Assembly: GCA_900546315.1 (NCBI GenBank)
Contig: URCP01000073.1
Location: forward strand, 1 to 14,555
Length of the DNA: 14,555 bases
Source: an uncultured Eubacteriales bacterium
GTDB taxonomy: Bacteria > Bacillota > Clostridia > Oscillospirales > CAG-272
Direction of reading: 5' to 3'
Shown here: positions 1 through 8,041 of the stretch, piece by piece
Layout of the letters: every line of letters begins with the position of its first letter
Position numbering within the stretch: position 1 is the first letter of the stretch
Translations under genes and position numbers: made by a program
Notes under the pieces: generated by a model
Told to the model about the DNA's origin: nothing
The model's database searches: none
What the model saw: the letters and a program-made list of their open reading frames with translations, nothing else

Positions 1-97
1 ATTTACCCCCCTCTGTCATGACAATATGCCAGAAAGAAAGGGACCGGGCGGAAACCGTACGTCTCCGTTCAGCCCCTCTTATGATTCTCCGCGGCGA

Positions 98-3000
98 TTA
101 TTCCCCGCCCTTCATCGACTCGACCATATCGATACCGTTCAGCTTCTTAAGCATGAACAGGCAGACGAGCGCCGAGAAGACAAGGGTTATCAGAGCCGAA
201 ATCAGGAAGCTCGACGGGTAGATCGAACGCCCGAACATGAAGCTGTCGACCTCCGCCGTCACAACGACAAACTTGTGAAGGAATATCCCGGCGAAAAGCC
301 CGAACAGAGTGCCGATCACGCTGAGCGCCGCGATCTCGCGGTAGACATACCCGGCGACCTCTCCGTCGAAGAAGCCGAGAACCTTTATCGTCGCGAGCTC
401 CTTTGAGCGCTCCGCTATGTTTATGTTCGTCAGGTTGTAGAGCACAACGAACACGAGCGCGCCCGCCGAGATTATCAGCACTATGACGATATAGTCGATC
501 TTCCCGAGCATATTCTCAAACGAAGACGACATCGACGTCGTGAAGGAAACAGAGCTGACGCACTTCATGCCGAGCAGCTCCTCGGTCTCGGCGTCCTCGC
601 CGGCGGCGTCCGCGTTCGATTTCACGAGAACGACGTTGTAATCAGGCTCTGTCCCGAAGCCGCTCGTGTAGAGGTCGGACGTCATATAGACATAGCTCAT
701 GACATAGTTCTCGGCGATCCCGCCGACCCTGAAGTCCGCCGTGAGACCATCCTCGTTCTCGAGCGTCACATTGTCCCCGACCGAGACGCCGAGTATCGAC
801 GCCATCTTCTCGGTCAGTATGACAGAATCATCGTCAAGCGTCAGCGGCTTCTTGCTTTTTCTCTCCCTGAGTATCTGGAAACCGGCGTAGTCATCCGCGA
901 GCTCTGGAACCCTGAAATACGCCTCGACCGTGTCCTTACCGCTTATCACCTTGCCGTACTCGGAGTGAATCAGCGTCGAGCCGTCAGTCCTGTCGGACGT
1001 CAGGAAAGCGTCAAGGCGGTCAAGGTCTTCGGTCTGGCTGTTCAGGTCTATCGTCAGGTTATATCTCATCAGGTCGTCGAACTGCCTGCCCACAATGTCG
1101 CCTATCGAGTTTCTCAGCCCGAAGCCGGTCAGGAGCAGAGCCGTACAGCCGCCGATGCCGATTGTCGTCATGAAGAAGCGCTTCTTGTACCTGAAGATAT
1201 TGCGGATGGTGACCTTGCTGTTGAATCCGAGCCGCTTCCAGATAAAGCCGACCCTCTCGAGAAGTACGCGCTTTCCCGCCTTCGGAGCCCTTGGGAGCAG
1301 AAGTGCGGCCGGAGTTTCCGCGAGGCTGTGCGCGCCAGCCCAGACAGTCGACAGAAGTATGCAGGCAACCGCGGCGGCGGACGCCCCGAGCGCTATCGAA
1401 GGAATGAAGCTGTACTCAAGCGTCGGGAAACGATACATGATTTTATAAGCGTTCCATACAACCGACGGGAAGACGAACAATCCCGCCGCGAGCCCGCAGG
1501 CGCTTCCGAAAATCCCCGGTATGCCGGCGTAGATCACGTATTTCATCATGATGTCAGACTTTGAATAGCCGAGCGCCTTGAGAATACCGATCTGCCCGCG
1601 CTCCTCCTCGATCAGTCTCGTCATGGTGGTCTGAGCCACAAGCGCCGCGACGAGGAAGAAGAACAGCGGAAAGACCTTAGCGATGGCGGCGATCTTATCT
1701 GCGTTCGAGTCAAAGCTTGCAAAGCTCATCGTCTTGCTTCTGTCGAGCACGTACCACTCGGGCTTTTCGAGCTTTGAGATCTCGTCCTTCGCGTCGTTTA
1801 TCTTCCGCTCCGCGTCCGCGAACTCGCGGTCGGCGGTTTCCTTCGCCTCGTTGTAGTCGGCGAGACCGTCGGCGTATTCCTTTTCTCCGTCGGCTATCTT
1901 TTTCTCGTTTCCGGAGATTTCAGTCTCGGCGTCTGATATCGCTTTTTCACCGTCTGCGAGTTTCTGCTCGTTCTCCGCAATCTGACTCTTCGCGTCGGCT
2001 ATCTTTTTCTTCGCGGACTCAAGCTCGTTCTGTCCGCTCGTGAGCTTCGCGCGGTTCTCTTCAAGCGCAGCGCGCGCGGATTTCAGCTGTGCCTCACCGT
2101 CGTCAAACTGAGCCTGAGCCGTTTCAAGAGACGAGCGGTTCGCGGAAAGCTGTGCCTCATACTGAGCTATCTGCGCCTCAGCGGCTGTGACGCGCGGGTC
2201 GTCCTCGCCGAGGAGCTTCTTCGTATCCTCGAGAGACGCCTTCTGCGCCGCGAGCTCTGTTTCCGCCGCCCCGAGCTGCTTCCATGAAGCCTCAAGCTGT
2301 GTGCGGTTCGCTTCAAGCTCCGATTCCTTTTTTTTCAGCTGCGCGTCGGCTTCGTCGAGCTGTTTCTTGCTGTCGGCGAGTGTGGATTCGCTGTCCGAGA
2401 GCTTTTTCTCGTTGTCCGAGAGCTCCTTCTTCGCGTTCTCAAGCTGTGTTCTGCCGTCGGATAATTCCCGTTTCTTTTCGGCGAGGGTCTCCTTCGCGTC
2501 GGCTATCTGCGCCTTGCCGTCGTCGAGCTCCGCCTTCGCGTCTTCGAGTTTTTTCCCGGCGTCCGCGAGCTCCTTTTCGGCTTTTTCGCGCTCTGTCCTG
2601 TACTCGTTCTCGGCGTCGGCGAGCTTTTCCTCTGCCTCGGATTTTATCTCGGAGAAACGTATCTCCGCGCGGTCTTTGCCTGTCGCCTCGAGCGCCGCCG
2701 TCAGGTCCGCTATCAGCTCATCATACTGATCGGAATAGGTGTCAAGCTCCTTCGCGCCCTCCGCGGTGACGTAGATGTCGGTATAAACGCCGAGCGGCAA
2801 ATAAAGCTCCTCCGTGCCGTAGAGAAGCACGCCGACACGTCCGTTGCCCTTTGTCGAGCCCTCGCGCTCAGCCGACATATAGTACGGGTTCATGACAATT
2901 CCGACGACCGTCAGCTCAGTCTCTGAATACGTGTCGGACAGCGTGTCGCCGGCGTCGCCGGTTATTGTCACCTTGTCGCCGATTTCAAGCGACGCGGTTA

Positions 3001-3421
3001 TCCCGTTGCCCTCCTCGCAGAGCACCTCGTCCGCCTTCTCGGGGTATCTTCCGTCGATAAGCGTCAGCTTTCCGATATTCAGGCGGTCATAGTCATAGCC
3101 GTAGATACGCGCCACCATCGAGTCGTCAGCACTCTTCACCATGACGTCTGTCACATAGTGCGGCATAGCGTCCGCGACCCCGGCGGTGTTCCTGACCGCC
3201 GCGATATCGTCGTCATTAAAGCCGTATGTCGACTTCAGGTAGATGTCCATCATGTCGTGACTGTCGTAATAATGATCGATGGTCCGGCGCATATCCGGCG
3301 TCGTCGACATGAGCCCCGCGAGAAACCCGACCCCGAGCGCCGTTATGGCGAATATCGCCGCGAAGCGCGAGAACGAGCTCTTTATCGAGCGGAGCATTGA
3401 TTTCAGATATGTTTTCTTCAT
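98..3421 (-). CDS. ABC transporter permease, FtsX/MacB type, with long extracytoplasmic coiled coil
   Basis: Integral-membrane subunit of an ABC system whose ATPase lies immediately upstream. The product is 1107 aa. I see TM1 at about residues 8-30, a MacB-like extracytoplasmic domain to about 235, and a charged Ala/Glu/Lys/Asp-rich heptad coiled coil at about 257-545. Three TM segments follow (about 581-601, 627-652, 670-694) forming the first FtsX-like domain, with the cytoplasmic EERGQIGILKALG loop typical of FtsX. Then come a TM near 747-770, a second extracytoplasmic domain, and a final FtsX domain with TMs near 974-997, 1027-1049 and 1069-1090 and the matching SKELATIKVLGFF loop. I chose ATG 3421 over the in-frame TTG at 3439 because AAAGGCG sits just upstream; the TTG overlaps the end of the ATPase gene. 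The family is certain, the substrate unknown. The duplicated FtsX layout fits a MacB/LolC-like exporter or an FtsX-like signal transmitter. The coiled coil makes it much longer than ordinary MacB-type permeases. Confidence 0.93.
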   Translation of the reverse strand: MKKTYLKSMLRSIKSSFSRFAAIFAITALGVGFLAGLMSTTPDMRRTIDHYYDSHDMMDIYLKSTYGFNDDDIAAVRNTAGVADAMPHYVTDVMVKSADDSMVARIYGYDYDRLNIGKLTLIDGRYPEKADEVLCEEGNGITASLEIGDKVTITGDAGDTLSDTYSETELTVVGIVMNPYYMSAEREGSTKGNGRVGVLLYGTEELYLPLGVYTDIYVTAEGAKELDTYSDQYDELIADLTAALEATGKDRAEIRFSEIKSEAEEKLADAENEYRTEREKAEKELADAGKKLEDAKAELDDGKAQIADAKETLAEKKRELSDGRTQLENAKKELSDNEKKLSDSESTLADSKKQLDEADAQLKKKESELEANRTQLEASWKQLGAAETELAAQKASLEDTKKLLGEDDPRVTAAEAQIAQYEAQLSANRSSLETAQAQFDDGEAQLKSARAALEENRAKLTSGQNELESAKKKIADAKSQIAENEQKLADGEKAISDAETEISGNEKKIADGEKEYADGLADYNEAKETADREFADAERKINDAKDEISKLEKPEWYVLDRSKTMSFASFDSNADKIAAIAKVFPLFFFLVAALVAQTTMTRLIEEERGQIGILKALGYSKSDIMMKYVIYAGIPGIFGSACGLAAGLFVFPSVVWNAYKIMYRFPTLEYSFIPSIALGASAAAVACILLSTVWAGAHSLAETPAALLLPRAPKAGKRVLLERVGFIWKRLGFNSKVTIRNIFRYKKRFFMTTIGIGGCTALLLTGFGLRNSIGDIVGRQFDDLMRYNLTIDLNSQTEDLDRLDAFLTSDRTDGSTLIHSEYGKVISGKDTVEAYFRVPELADDYAGFQILRERKSKKPLTLDDDSVILTEKMASILGVSVGDNVTLENEDGLTADFRVGGIAENYVMSYVYMTSDLYTSGFGTEPDYNVVLVKSNADAAGEDAETEELLGMKCVSSVSFTTSMSSSFENMLGKIDYIVIVLIISAGALVFVVLYNLTNINIAERSKELATIKVLGFFDGEVAGYVYREIAALSVIGTLFGLFAGIFLHKFVVVTAEVDSFMFGRSIYPSSFLISALITLVFSALVCLFMLKKLNGIDMVESMKGGE

Positions 3422-3428
3422 TTCGCCT

Positions 3429-4139
3429 TTACCATTCAATCTGTTCTGCCGGCAGGGGAGAGGAATTCGTCTCTATCATCTGCACGGTGCCGTTCTTTAC
3501 GTGTATGACCCTGTCCGCCATCCTCGTCAGCGCGCTGTTGTGGGTGATGACAATGACGGTCTTTCCGGAGTTCCGGCAGGTGTCCCATAAGAGCTTCAGT
3601 ATCGCCTTGCCGGTGTTGTAGTCGAGCGCGCCGGTCGGCTCGTCGCACAGAAGTATGCGCGGATTCTTCGCGAGAGCGCGCGCTATCGAGACACGCTGCT
3701 GCTCGCCTCCCGAGAGCTGCGCCGGGAAATTGTCCATGCGGTTCTCAAGTCCGACGCTTCTCAGCGTCTCTGCCGCGTCGAGCGGGTCACGGCATAGCTC
3801 CGCCGCTATCTCGACGTTTTCAAGCGCCGTCAGGTTCTGCACGAGATTGTAGAACTGGAAGACAAACCCGACGTCGGTGCGCCTGTACTCGGTCAGCTGA
3901 CGTTTGGTCGCGCCGCTGATGACGCGGTCCCCGAGGCTTATCACGCCCTCGTCGCAGGTGTCCATGCCGCCGAGCATATTCAGTATCGTCGTCTTTCCGG
4001 CGCCGCTCGGACCGACTATCACGACGAACTCGCCCTCGGCTATATCAAACGTGACATGATCCGCGGCGATTATTGTTTTGTTGTTATAGTATTTACAGAC
4101 GTTCTCAAAGTGCACGAATCTCTCGTTCCTTCCGCTCAT
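3429..4139 (-). CDS. ABC transporter ATP-binding protein, MacB/LolD/FtsE type
   Basis: Cytoplasmic ATPase (236 aa) that powers the permease encoded directly downstream. All motifs are intact: Walker A GPSGAGKTT at residues 43-51, Q-loop Gln95 in FVFQFYNL, signature LSGGEQQR at 142-149, Walker B ILLCDEP with catalytic Glu167, the D-loop (ALD) and switch His200. The FQFYNL stretch and the overall length match the MacB/LolD/YknY subfamily, which pairs with FtsX-type permeases. The start at 4139 follows a purine-rich GGGAGA site about 7 nt upstream. The stop lies 8 nt before the permease ATG, so the two genes are probably translationally coupled. The C-terminal 15 residues or so are a short polar tail outside the core fold. 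Which molecule is moved cannot be told from sequence. Confidence 0.96.
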   Translation of the reverse strand: MSGRNERFVHFENVCKYYNNKTIIAADHVTFDIAEGEFVVIVGPSGAGKTTILNMLGGMDTCDEGVISLGDRVISGATKRQLTEYRRTDVGFVFQFYNLVQNLTALENVEIAAELCRDPLDAAETLRSVGLENRMDNFPAQLSGGEQQRVSIARALAKNPRILLCDEPTGALDYNTGKAILKLLWDTCRNSGKTVIVITHNSALTRMADRVIHVKNGTVQMIETNSSPLPAEQIEW

Positions 4140-4185
4140 TTTTCTCTTCTCCCTTTTATGTTATTCTGACGTTTCCGATAATAAC

Positions 4186-4214
4186 AGTATAACAGACTCG
4201 TATTGACTTTTCAA
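4186..4214 (-). promoter_or_regulatory. Sigma-A promoter of the ABC transporter operon
   Basis: Read on the minus strand, TTGAAA (4209-4214) and TATACT (4186-4191) are separated by exactly 17 bp. Transcription would begin near 4179, giving a leader of about 40 nt that carries the Shine-Dalgarno site of the ATPase gene. It is the only good match in the gap upstream of the operon. Confidence 0.75.
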
Positions 4215-4291
4215 ACACATAGTATGAAGTTAAAGTAAATACGTCGTCCGGCGGCGGTTCTTATTTTTTTTGAAAAATCTGCGGAAAAGCA

Positions 4292-4320
4292 TTGCAAAAT
4301 GCGCCGCGATATAGTATAAT
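4292..4320 (+). promoter_or_regulatory. Sigma-A promoter of the CBS-domain membrane protein gene
   Basis: TTGCAA (4292-4297), a 17-bp spacer and a perfect TATAAT (4315-4320), preceded by an A/T-rich stretch at 4261-4277 that could act as an UP element. Transcription from about 4327 would give a leader of about 210 nt before the ATG at 4539. That is long enough for cis regulation. The promoter is divergent from the ABC operon promoter about 80 bp away. The rest of the 399-bp gap 4140-4538 holds only these two promoters, the leader and the small ORF listed separately. Confidence 0.75.
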
Positions 4321-4384
4321 GGTTATATGACGCGAAGGTGTGTGCCGGACGTCAAATCGAATCAGAAAAGGAAGACCATTAATC

Positions 4385-4471
4385 ATGGGAGACAAACCCG
4401 CCCCCGACCGATGTAACATTACTCGACACCCTCCGCGCATAACGCCGGAAGACAGCATCACTCCGCCATGA
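4385..4471 (+). CDS. Possible 28-residue leader peptide ORF
   Basis: Inside the long leader of the CBS-protein gene there is an ATG with an AGGAAG-like purine run about 10 nt upstream, followed by 28 codons (MGDKPAPDRCNITRHPPRIT... in outline) and TGA. Its stop TGA overlaps a second ATG (ATGATG) that opens a further 8-codon ORF. The peptide is rich in Pro and Arg and is not hydrophobic. Short ORFs arise easily by chance, so this is a weak call. It is listed because the promoter and the RBS-like site are both correctly placed. I recognise no homologue and no known riboswitch consensus in this leader. Confidence 0.22.
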   Translation: MGDKPAPDRCNITRHPPRITPEDSITPP

Positions 4472-4538
4472 TGTCGGGACAGAAAACAGACAGATAACCG
4501 ATACGATACGACATAATACGGAGGATTCATAAAACATA

Positions 4539-5885
4539 ATGACACAGGCAAACATAATACAGATAATAGTAATTCTGATATGCGTGATATTCTCGGCGTA
4601 TTTTTCCGCGACCGAGACCGCTTTCCTGTCCTTCAACAAGATCAGGATGAAGAACCTCGCCTCTGACGGGGACAAACGCGCGGCGCTCGTCATGCGGCTC
4701 TCAGACAGCTACGACTCTCTGCTCTCGACGATACTGATCGGCAACAACATCGTCAATATAACCCTCGCGTCTGTCGCGACGGTCATGTTCACCGGCTGGT
4801 TCCCGAATAACGGCGCCGTTATGTCGACCGCGGTCACGACGGTCATCGTCCTGATATTCGGCGAGATATCACCGAAAAGCATAGCGAAGGAGACGCCGGA
4901 CAGCTTCGCTAAATTCTCCGCTCCCTTCATAAACACTCTCATGGTGCTCTTCACGCCGCTCAACTTTATTTTCAAGAATTGGAAGAAGCTGCTCGCGAAG
5001 ATATTCAAGTTCGGCGGCACGGCGGCAATCACCGAGGAAGAGCTCAAGACAATCGTCGACGAGGCTGAGCATGACGGCGGAATAAACGAGCGGGAGGGAG
5101 ACCTCATCCGCTCCGCGATAGAGTTCGACGACGCCGAGGCGGCGGACATAATCACCCCGCGGGTCGACGTTGTAGCGATAGAGCTGACCGACACTAACGA
5201 CGAGATCGCGGATATATTCCACAAAACCGGCTTCTCGAGGCTTCCGGTTTACGACGAGACGATCGACAACATAATCGGCGTCCTGCACGAAAAGGACTTC
5301 TTCTATCAGGTGAAGAGCGGGAACAAAAAGATATCGGACGTTCTCGGAAAGGCGCTCTATGTTCCGTGCCACGTGAAGATATCGAAGCTCCTCGCGCAGT
5401 TCCAGAAGGCGAAGGCGCATATGGCGATAGTCCTCGACGACTACGGCGGAACAATGGGTATCGCGACGCTTGAGGACGTGATAGAGGAGCTTGTGGGCGA
5501 TATATGGGACGAGCATGACGAGGTAGTCGAGCTGTTCACGAAGAACCCGGACGGAAGCGTCACAGTGAACGGAAACGCGCGCACCGACGACCTGTTCGAC
5601 TATTTCGACGTGAAATACAATGACGACGACGATATGCCGCAGACGGTCAACGGCTGGGTGACTCAGACGATGGGCAGCTTCCCGGCGCCCGGCGCCTCGT
5701 TCGATTACAAGACGCTCCATGTGGAGGTCACCGAGACCGGAGACAAGATGGTCGAAAAAGTAAAAGTGACAGTGACCGAGCCGGAAGAAGAGGAAGACGC
5801 CCCTCAGCAGAACCTCGCCGGAAAGATAGCGGACAAGCTCGCCGGAAAGCACAGCTCAGATGACAACGACACGGACGAAGACTGA
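4539..5885 (+). CDS. CNNM/CorC-type transporter (DUF21, CBS pair, CorC_HlyC domain)
   Basis: Membrane protein of 448 aa in the hemolysin C/CorC group, members of which (for example MpfA and CNNM proteins) act in Mg2+ or other divalent-cation efflux. Domains in order: DUF21/CNNM membrane domain at about residues 1-155 with the hallmark FSATETAFLS (22-31), GNNIVN (68-73) and FGEISPK (107-113); a CBS pair at about 204-325 (ITPRVDVVAIE, GFSRLPVYD, then MAIVLDDYGGTMGIATLEDVIEE in outline); a C-terminal CorC_HlyC domain at about 335-415; and an acidic disordered tail. The length is normal for the family. GGAGG lies upstream but about 14 nt from the ATG, a rather long spacing. The older label 'hemolysin' is misleading. 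Ion transport is inferred from family knowledge; the actual ion is not known. Confidence 0.93.
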   Translation: MTQANIIQIIVILICVIFSAYFSATETAFLSFNKIRMKNLASDGDKRAALVMRLSDSYDSLLSTILIGNNIVNITLASVATVMFTGWFPNNGAVMSTAVTTVIVLIFGEISPKSIAKETPDSFAKFSAPFINTLMVLFTPLNFIFKNWKKLLAKIFKFGGTAAITEEELKTIVDEAEHDGGINEREGDLIRSAIEFDDAEAADIITPRVDVVAIELTDTNDEIADIFHKTGFSRLPVYDETIDNIIGVLHEKDFFYQVKSGNKKISDVLGKALYVPCHVKISKLLAQFQKAKAHMAIVLDDYGGTMGIATLEDVIEELVGDIWDEHDEVVELFTKNPDGSVTVNGNARTDDLFDYFDVKYNDDDDMPQTVNGWVTQTMGSFPAPGASFDYKTLHVEVTETGDKMVEKVKVTVTEPEEEEDAPQQNLAGKIADKLAGKHSSDDNDTDED

Positions 5886-5939
5886 AAAAAACAGATACCG
5901 GGGCATGAATCATACCCGACAGAAAGGCATTATTCTATC

Positions 5940-6932
5940 ATGAAAATCACAAAGAACCTGAAAGAACTCGAAAAAAGGCTTATCGGACGGAGCGTTTACG
6001 AAAACGACGCGCTCGCGCTCTGCTGGTCGCTCAGCGGCTTTGAGGCGAGCTTCACCGGCGAGCGGGCGGAGATCGCGTTCGTTCCGGATATCACCGACGA
6101 CCAGCCGGTCTATGTCATGACGATAGTCGACGGCGTCGAGACGATAACTCCGCTCTCTACCGGCAGGGAAGTCGTCCTGCTCGAACAGCTCGGCGGCGGC
6201 AGCCATACGCTCACCTTCAGGCGGCTCTCGGAAGGCGATAACCCGATAAAGGTCGCGTCGCTCAGCGTCTTCGGCGAGGACTGCGGATTTCTCCCGCCGC
6301 CCGCCGCTCTGGAAAAGCGCATTGAGTTCTTCGGCGACTCGATAACCTGCGGCTTTGGCGACCTCGGCGAGGCGGCAGACCCGGATTTCCGCACCTATCA
6401 GGAGGACCCGACCCGCACCTACGCGGGACTCACCGCGTCAAAGCTCGGAATGGACATACGCGTCGAGGCTATATCCGGTCAGGGAATCATAAAGAACTGC
6501 GCCGGCGAGGTTGGATTCAGGATCCCGGATTTCTTCTCGGTCGAGACAAGGCACGGACGTGAGGAGCACGATTTCACGTCGTGGGTTCCGGATATTGTCG
6601 TCGTGAACGCGGGAACAAACGACTGCGGCGGAGGCGTCCCGGACGATGAGTTCAGAGACGGAGCGGGTAAGTTCATAGAGCACATCCGCGAGGTATACCC
6701 GAAGGCTGAGATATTCTGGGTCTACGGAATGATGGGGCTCAGGTACGACGCCGTGCTCTCGTCCGTGATAAGCGATATTCAGAAGCGTGACAGCCATGTC
6801 CACTACGTACCTGTCCGCCCGATATACGAGATGAAGGACGAGACAGGCTCCTGCGGACACCCGAACCTCAACGGTCAGGCGCGCGCGGCGGGGATACTCA
6901 TTGACGCCATCTGCGATTCCGGGGTTATCTGA
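5940..6932 (+). CDS. SGNH/GDSL hydrolase, carbohydrate esterase family 2-like
   Basis: Predicted two-domain esterase of 330 aa. Residues 1 to about 120 form a beta-rich N-terminal domain like the jelly roll of CE2 acetyl-esterases. Residues 125-330 are an SGNH hydrolase domain: block I FFGDSITCGFG with nucleophile Ser134, Gly180 in the ISGQG block, the GTND block with Asn227, and His307 in GHPNLNGQ. The usual Asp three residues before the His is absent (the residue is Ser304 in GSCGH). CE2 enzymes are known to manage with a Ser-His dyad, so this fits the family rather than showing inactivation. There is no signal peptide, so the enzyme should act in the cytoplasm, for instance deacetylating imported sugars or oligosaccharides. 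It lies 54 nt after the CBS-protein gene with no terminator between, so co-transcription is possible. The substrate is unknown. Confidence 0.88.
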   Translation: MKITKNLKELEKRLIGRSVYENDALALCWSLSGFEASFTGERAEIAFVPDITDDQPVYVMTIVDGVETITPLSTGREVVLLEQLGGGSHTLTFRRLSEGDNPIKVASLSVFGEDCGFLPPPAALEKRIEFFGDSITCGFGDLGEAADPDFRTYQEDPTRTYAGLTASKLGMDIRVEAISGQGIIKNCAGEVGFRIPDFFSVETRHGREEHDFTSWVPDIVVVNAGTNDCGGGVPDDEFRDGAGKFIEHIREVYPKAEIFWVYGMMGLRYDAVLSSVISDIQKRDSHVHYVPVRPIYEMKDETGSCGHPNLNGQARAAGILIDAICDSGVI

Positions 6933-7042
6933 GAGGCGGGCTTTTGTCAAGATTTACAAAAAGTTCAACGCCAATTAAGCCCATGAGAATAAGTTCGTAG
7001 TAAAATATATCTTGAAGAAATCCTGCGGACGCCCGCTCTGAT

Positions 7043-7058
7043 GAGGTGAATACTGTTG
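7043..7058 (+). promoter_or_regulatory. Shine-Dalgarno site fixing a TTG start
   Basis: GAGGTGA at 7043-7049, then 6 nt, then TTG at 7056. The nearby ATG at 7041 runs into a TGA after one codon, so this site decides the start of the DUF5685 gene. Confidence 0.75.
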
Positions 7059-8003
7059 TTCGGATACATTCGTCCCGATACCGGGGAGCTCCGGGTCAGG
7101 GAGTACGGGCTCTACCGCGCCGTTTACTGCGGGCTCTGCGACTCGATGGGAAGATGTACGTCCGCGGTGTCGAGGATGTCGCTGAGCTATGATTTTGTCT
7201 TTCTCGCGCTCGTCAGGATGGCGATCGCGGGGGAGAGCGGACGCGTCGAGAAGAAAAGATGTATCGCGCACCCGATGAAAAAGCGCCCGGTTATTGTCGA
7301 TTCTGAGCAGCTCGATATATGCGCCCGGATGAGCGCCGTGCTCGGTTACTATAAGCTGCTCGACGACGTCTCGGACGAAAAAGGCGTCAAAAGGCTCGGG
7401 GCGAAGCTGCTTGTCCCCATCTTCCGCGGAATGGTGAAGAAAGCCCGGAAGCACGCCGGCTCTGGTTTCGAGGAGCTCGAGGAGACAATAAAGCGCGAAC
7501 TTCAGGCTCTCGGCGAGATAGAGAAAGAACGCGTTTACTCACCCGACGCCGCCGCCGAGCCGTTCGGGCGGCTGATGGCGGCGGTCTGCTCATACGGCTT
7601 TCCGGACGGAAGCCCCGGCGCGAGAACAGCGTCGGAAATCGGACGCCACATCGGACGGTTCGTCTATGTAACCGACGCGGCGGACGATCTGAAAAGCGAC
7701 CTTGAGACCGGCTCCTACAACCCGTTCGGCGGACGTGACGACGCGGCGGAATACTTTGACAGACACCGGGAGGAGGTCGGAAACTCGCTGACGATGGAGC
7801 TTGTCGGCGCCTCGCGCGCGGTCGAGCTTCTCGATTTTTCATGTCTTCCCGCCCACGGAGAGATCATCCGGAACATCATCTATCTCGGACTGCCGAAGAC
7901 GATAAAGCGTGTTCTTTACGGGGACGGCGGCGAAAAGAAATCCTCCGTATGCCACGACGAGGGCGCGGGAATCAACAACGATCAGGACACCGGCGCCGTA
8001 TAA
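7056..8003 (+). CDS. DUF5685 family protein; squalene/phytoene-synthase-like Asp motifs
   Basis: A 315-aa protein that I recognise as DUF5685 from its opening FGYIRPDTGELRVREYGLY and the YCGLC motif (residues 24-28). No function is established for the family. It looks all-helical and soluble. Two Asp-rich stretches stand out: DDVSDE at 103-108 and DAADDLKSD at 207-215 followed by G219 and a Pro at 223. They resemble the paired DDxxD and DxxxDxxxGxxxxP motifs that bind Mg2+-diphosphate in squalene/phytoene synthases; this is my inference. The start is TTG: GAGGTGA at 7043-7049 is spaced 6 nt from it and no ATG fits. It opens a three-gene operon, 38 nt before the J-protein gene. The C-terminal 25 residues are polar and probably disordered. 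I found no convincing promoter in 6933-7055. Confidence 0.88.
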   Translation: MFGYIRPDTGELRVREYGLYRAVYCGLCDSMGRCTSAVSRMSLSYDFVFLALVRMAIAGESGRVEKKRCIAHPMKKRPVIVDSEQLDICARMSAVLGYYKLLDDVSDEKGVKRLGAKLLVPIFRGMVKKARKHAGSGFEELEETIKRELQALGEIEKERVYSPDAAAEPFGRLMAAVCSYGFPDGSPGARTASEIGRHIGRFVYVTDAADDLKSDLETGSYNPFGGRDDAAEYFDRHREEVGNSLTMELVGASRAVELLDFSCLPAHGEIIRNIIYLGLPKTIKRVLYGDGGEKKSSVCHDEGAGINNDQDTGAV

Positions 8004-8041
8004 AGCACAAGTGCCGCACAGGATACAGGAAAAGAGAGCAT

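Noticed and set aside
54..72. Short inverted repeat after the permease stop as a terminator
   Set aside because: The stem is only 7 bp with a G-U pair and no T-run follows on the minus strand, so I cannot support a terminator. Bases 1-97 otherwise show nothing.
2187..2769. Ser/Phe-rich and Arg-rich open frames on the plus strand
   Set aside because: They are low-complexity shadows of the repetitive coiled-coil region of the permease gene.
4321..4538. Mg2+ or Mn2+ riboswitch in the leader of the CBS protein gene
   Set aside because: Suggested by the gene's family, but I could not find the conserved elements of the M-box or yybP-ykoY classes, nor a clear terminator/antiterminator pair.
4869..5852. 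327-codon open frame on the minus strand
   Set aside because: Antisense shadow of the CBS-domain protein gene, whose DUF21, CBS and CorC motifs are unmistakable.
6933..7055. Possible promoter for the DUF5685 operon (TAAAAT/TATATC near 7010)
   Set aside because: No -35 hexamer lies at acceptable spacing from either box, so a promoter is not claimed. Read-through from the esterase gene remains possible because no terminator is visible.
7841..8041. Upstream extension of the J-domain protein to an ATG at 7841
   Set aside because: The extension lies within the DUF5685 gene in another frame and encodes Arg-rich nonsense. The J domain begins directly after the ATG at 8042, which has a purine-rich ribosome site.
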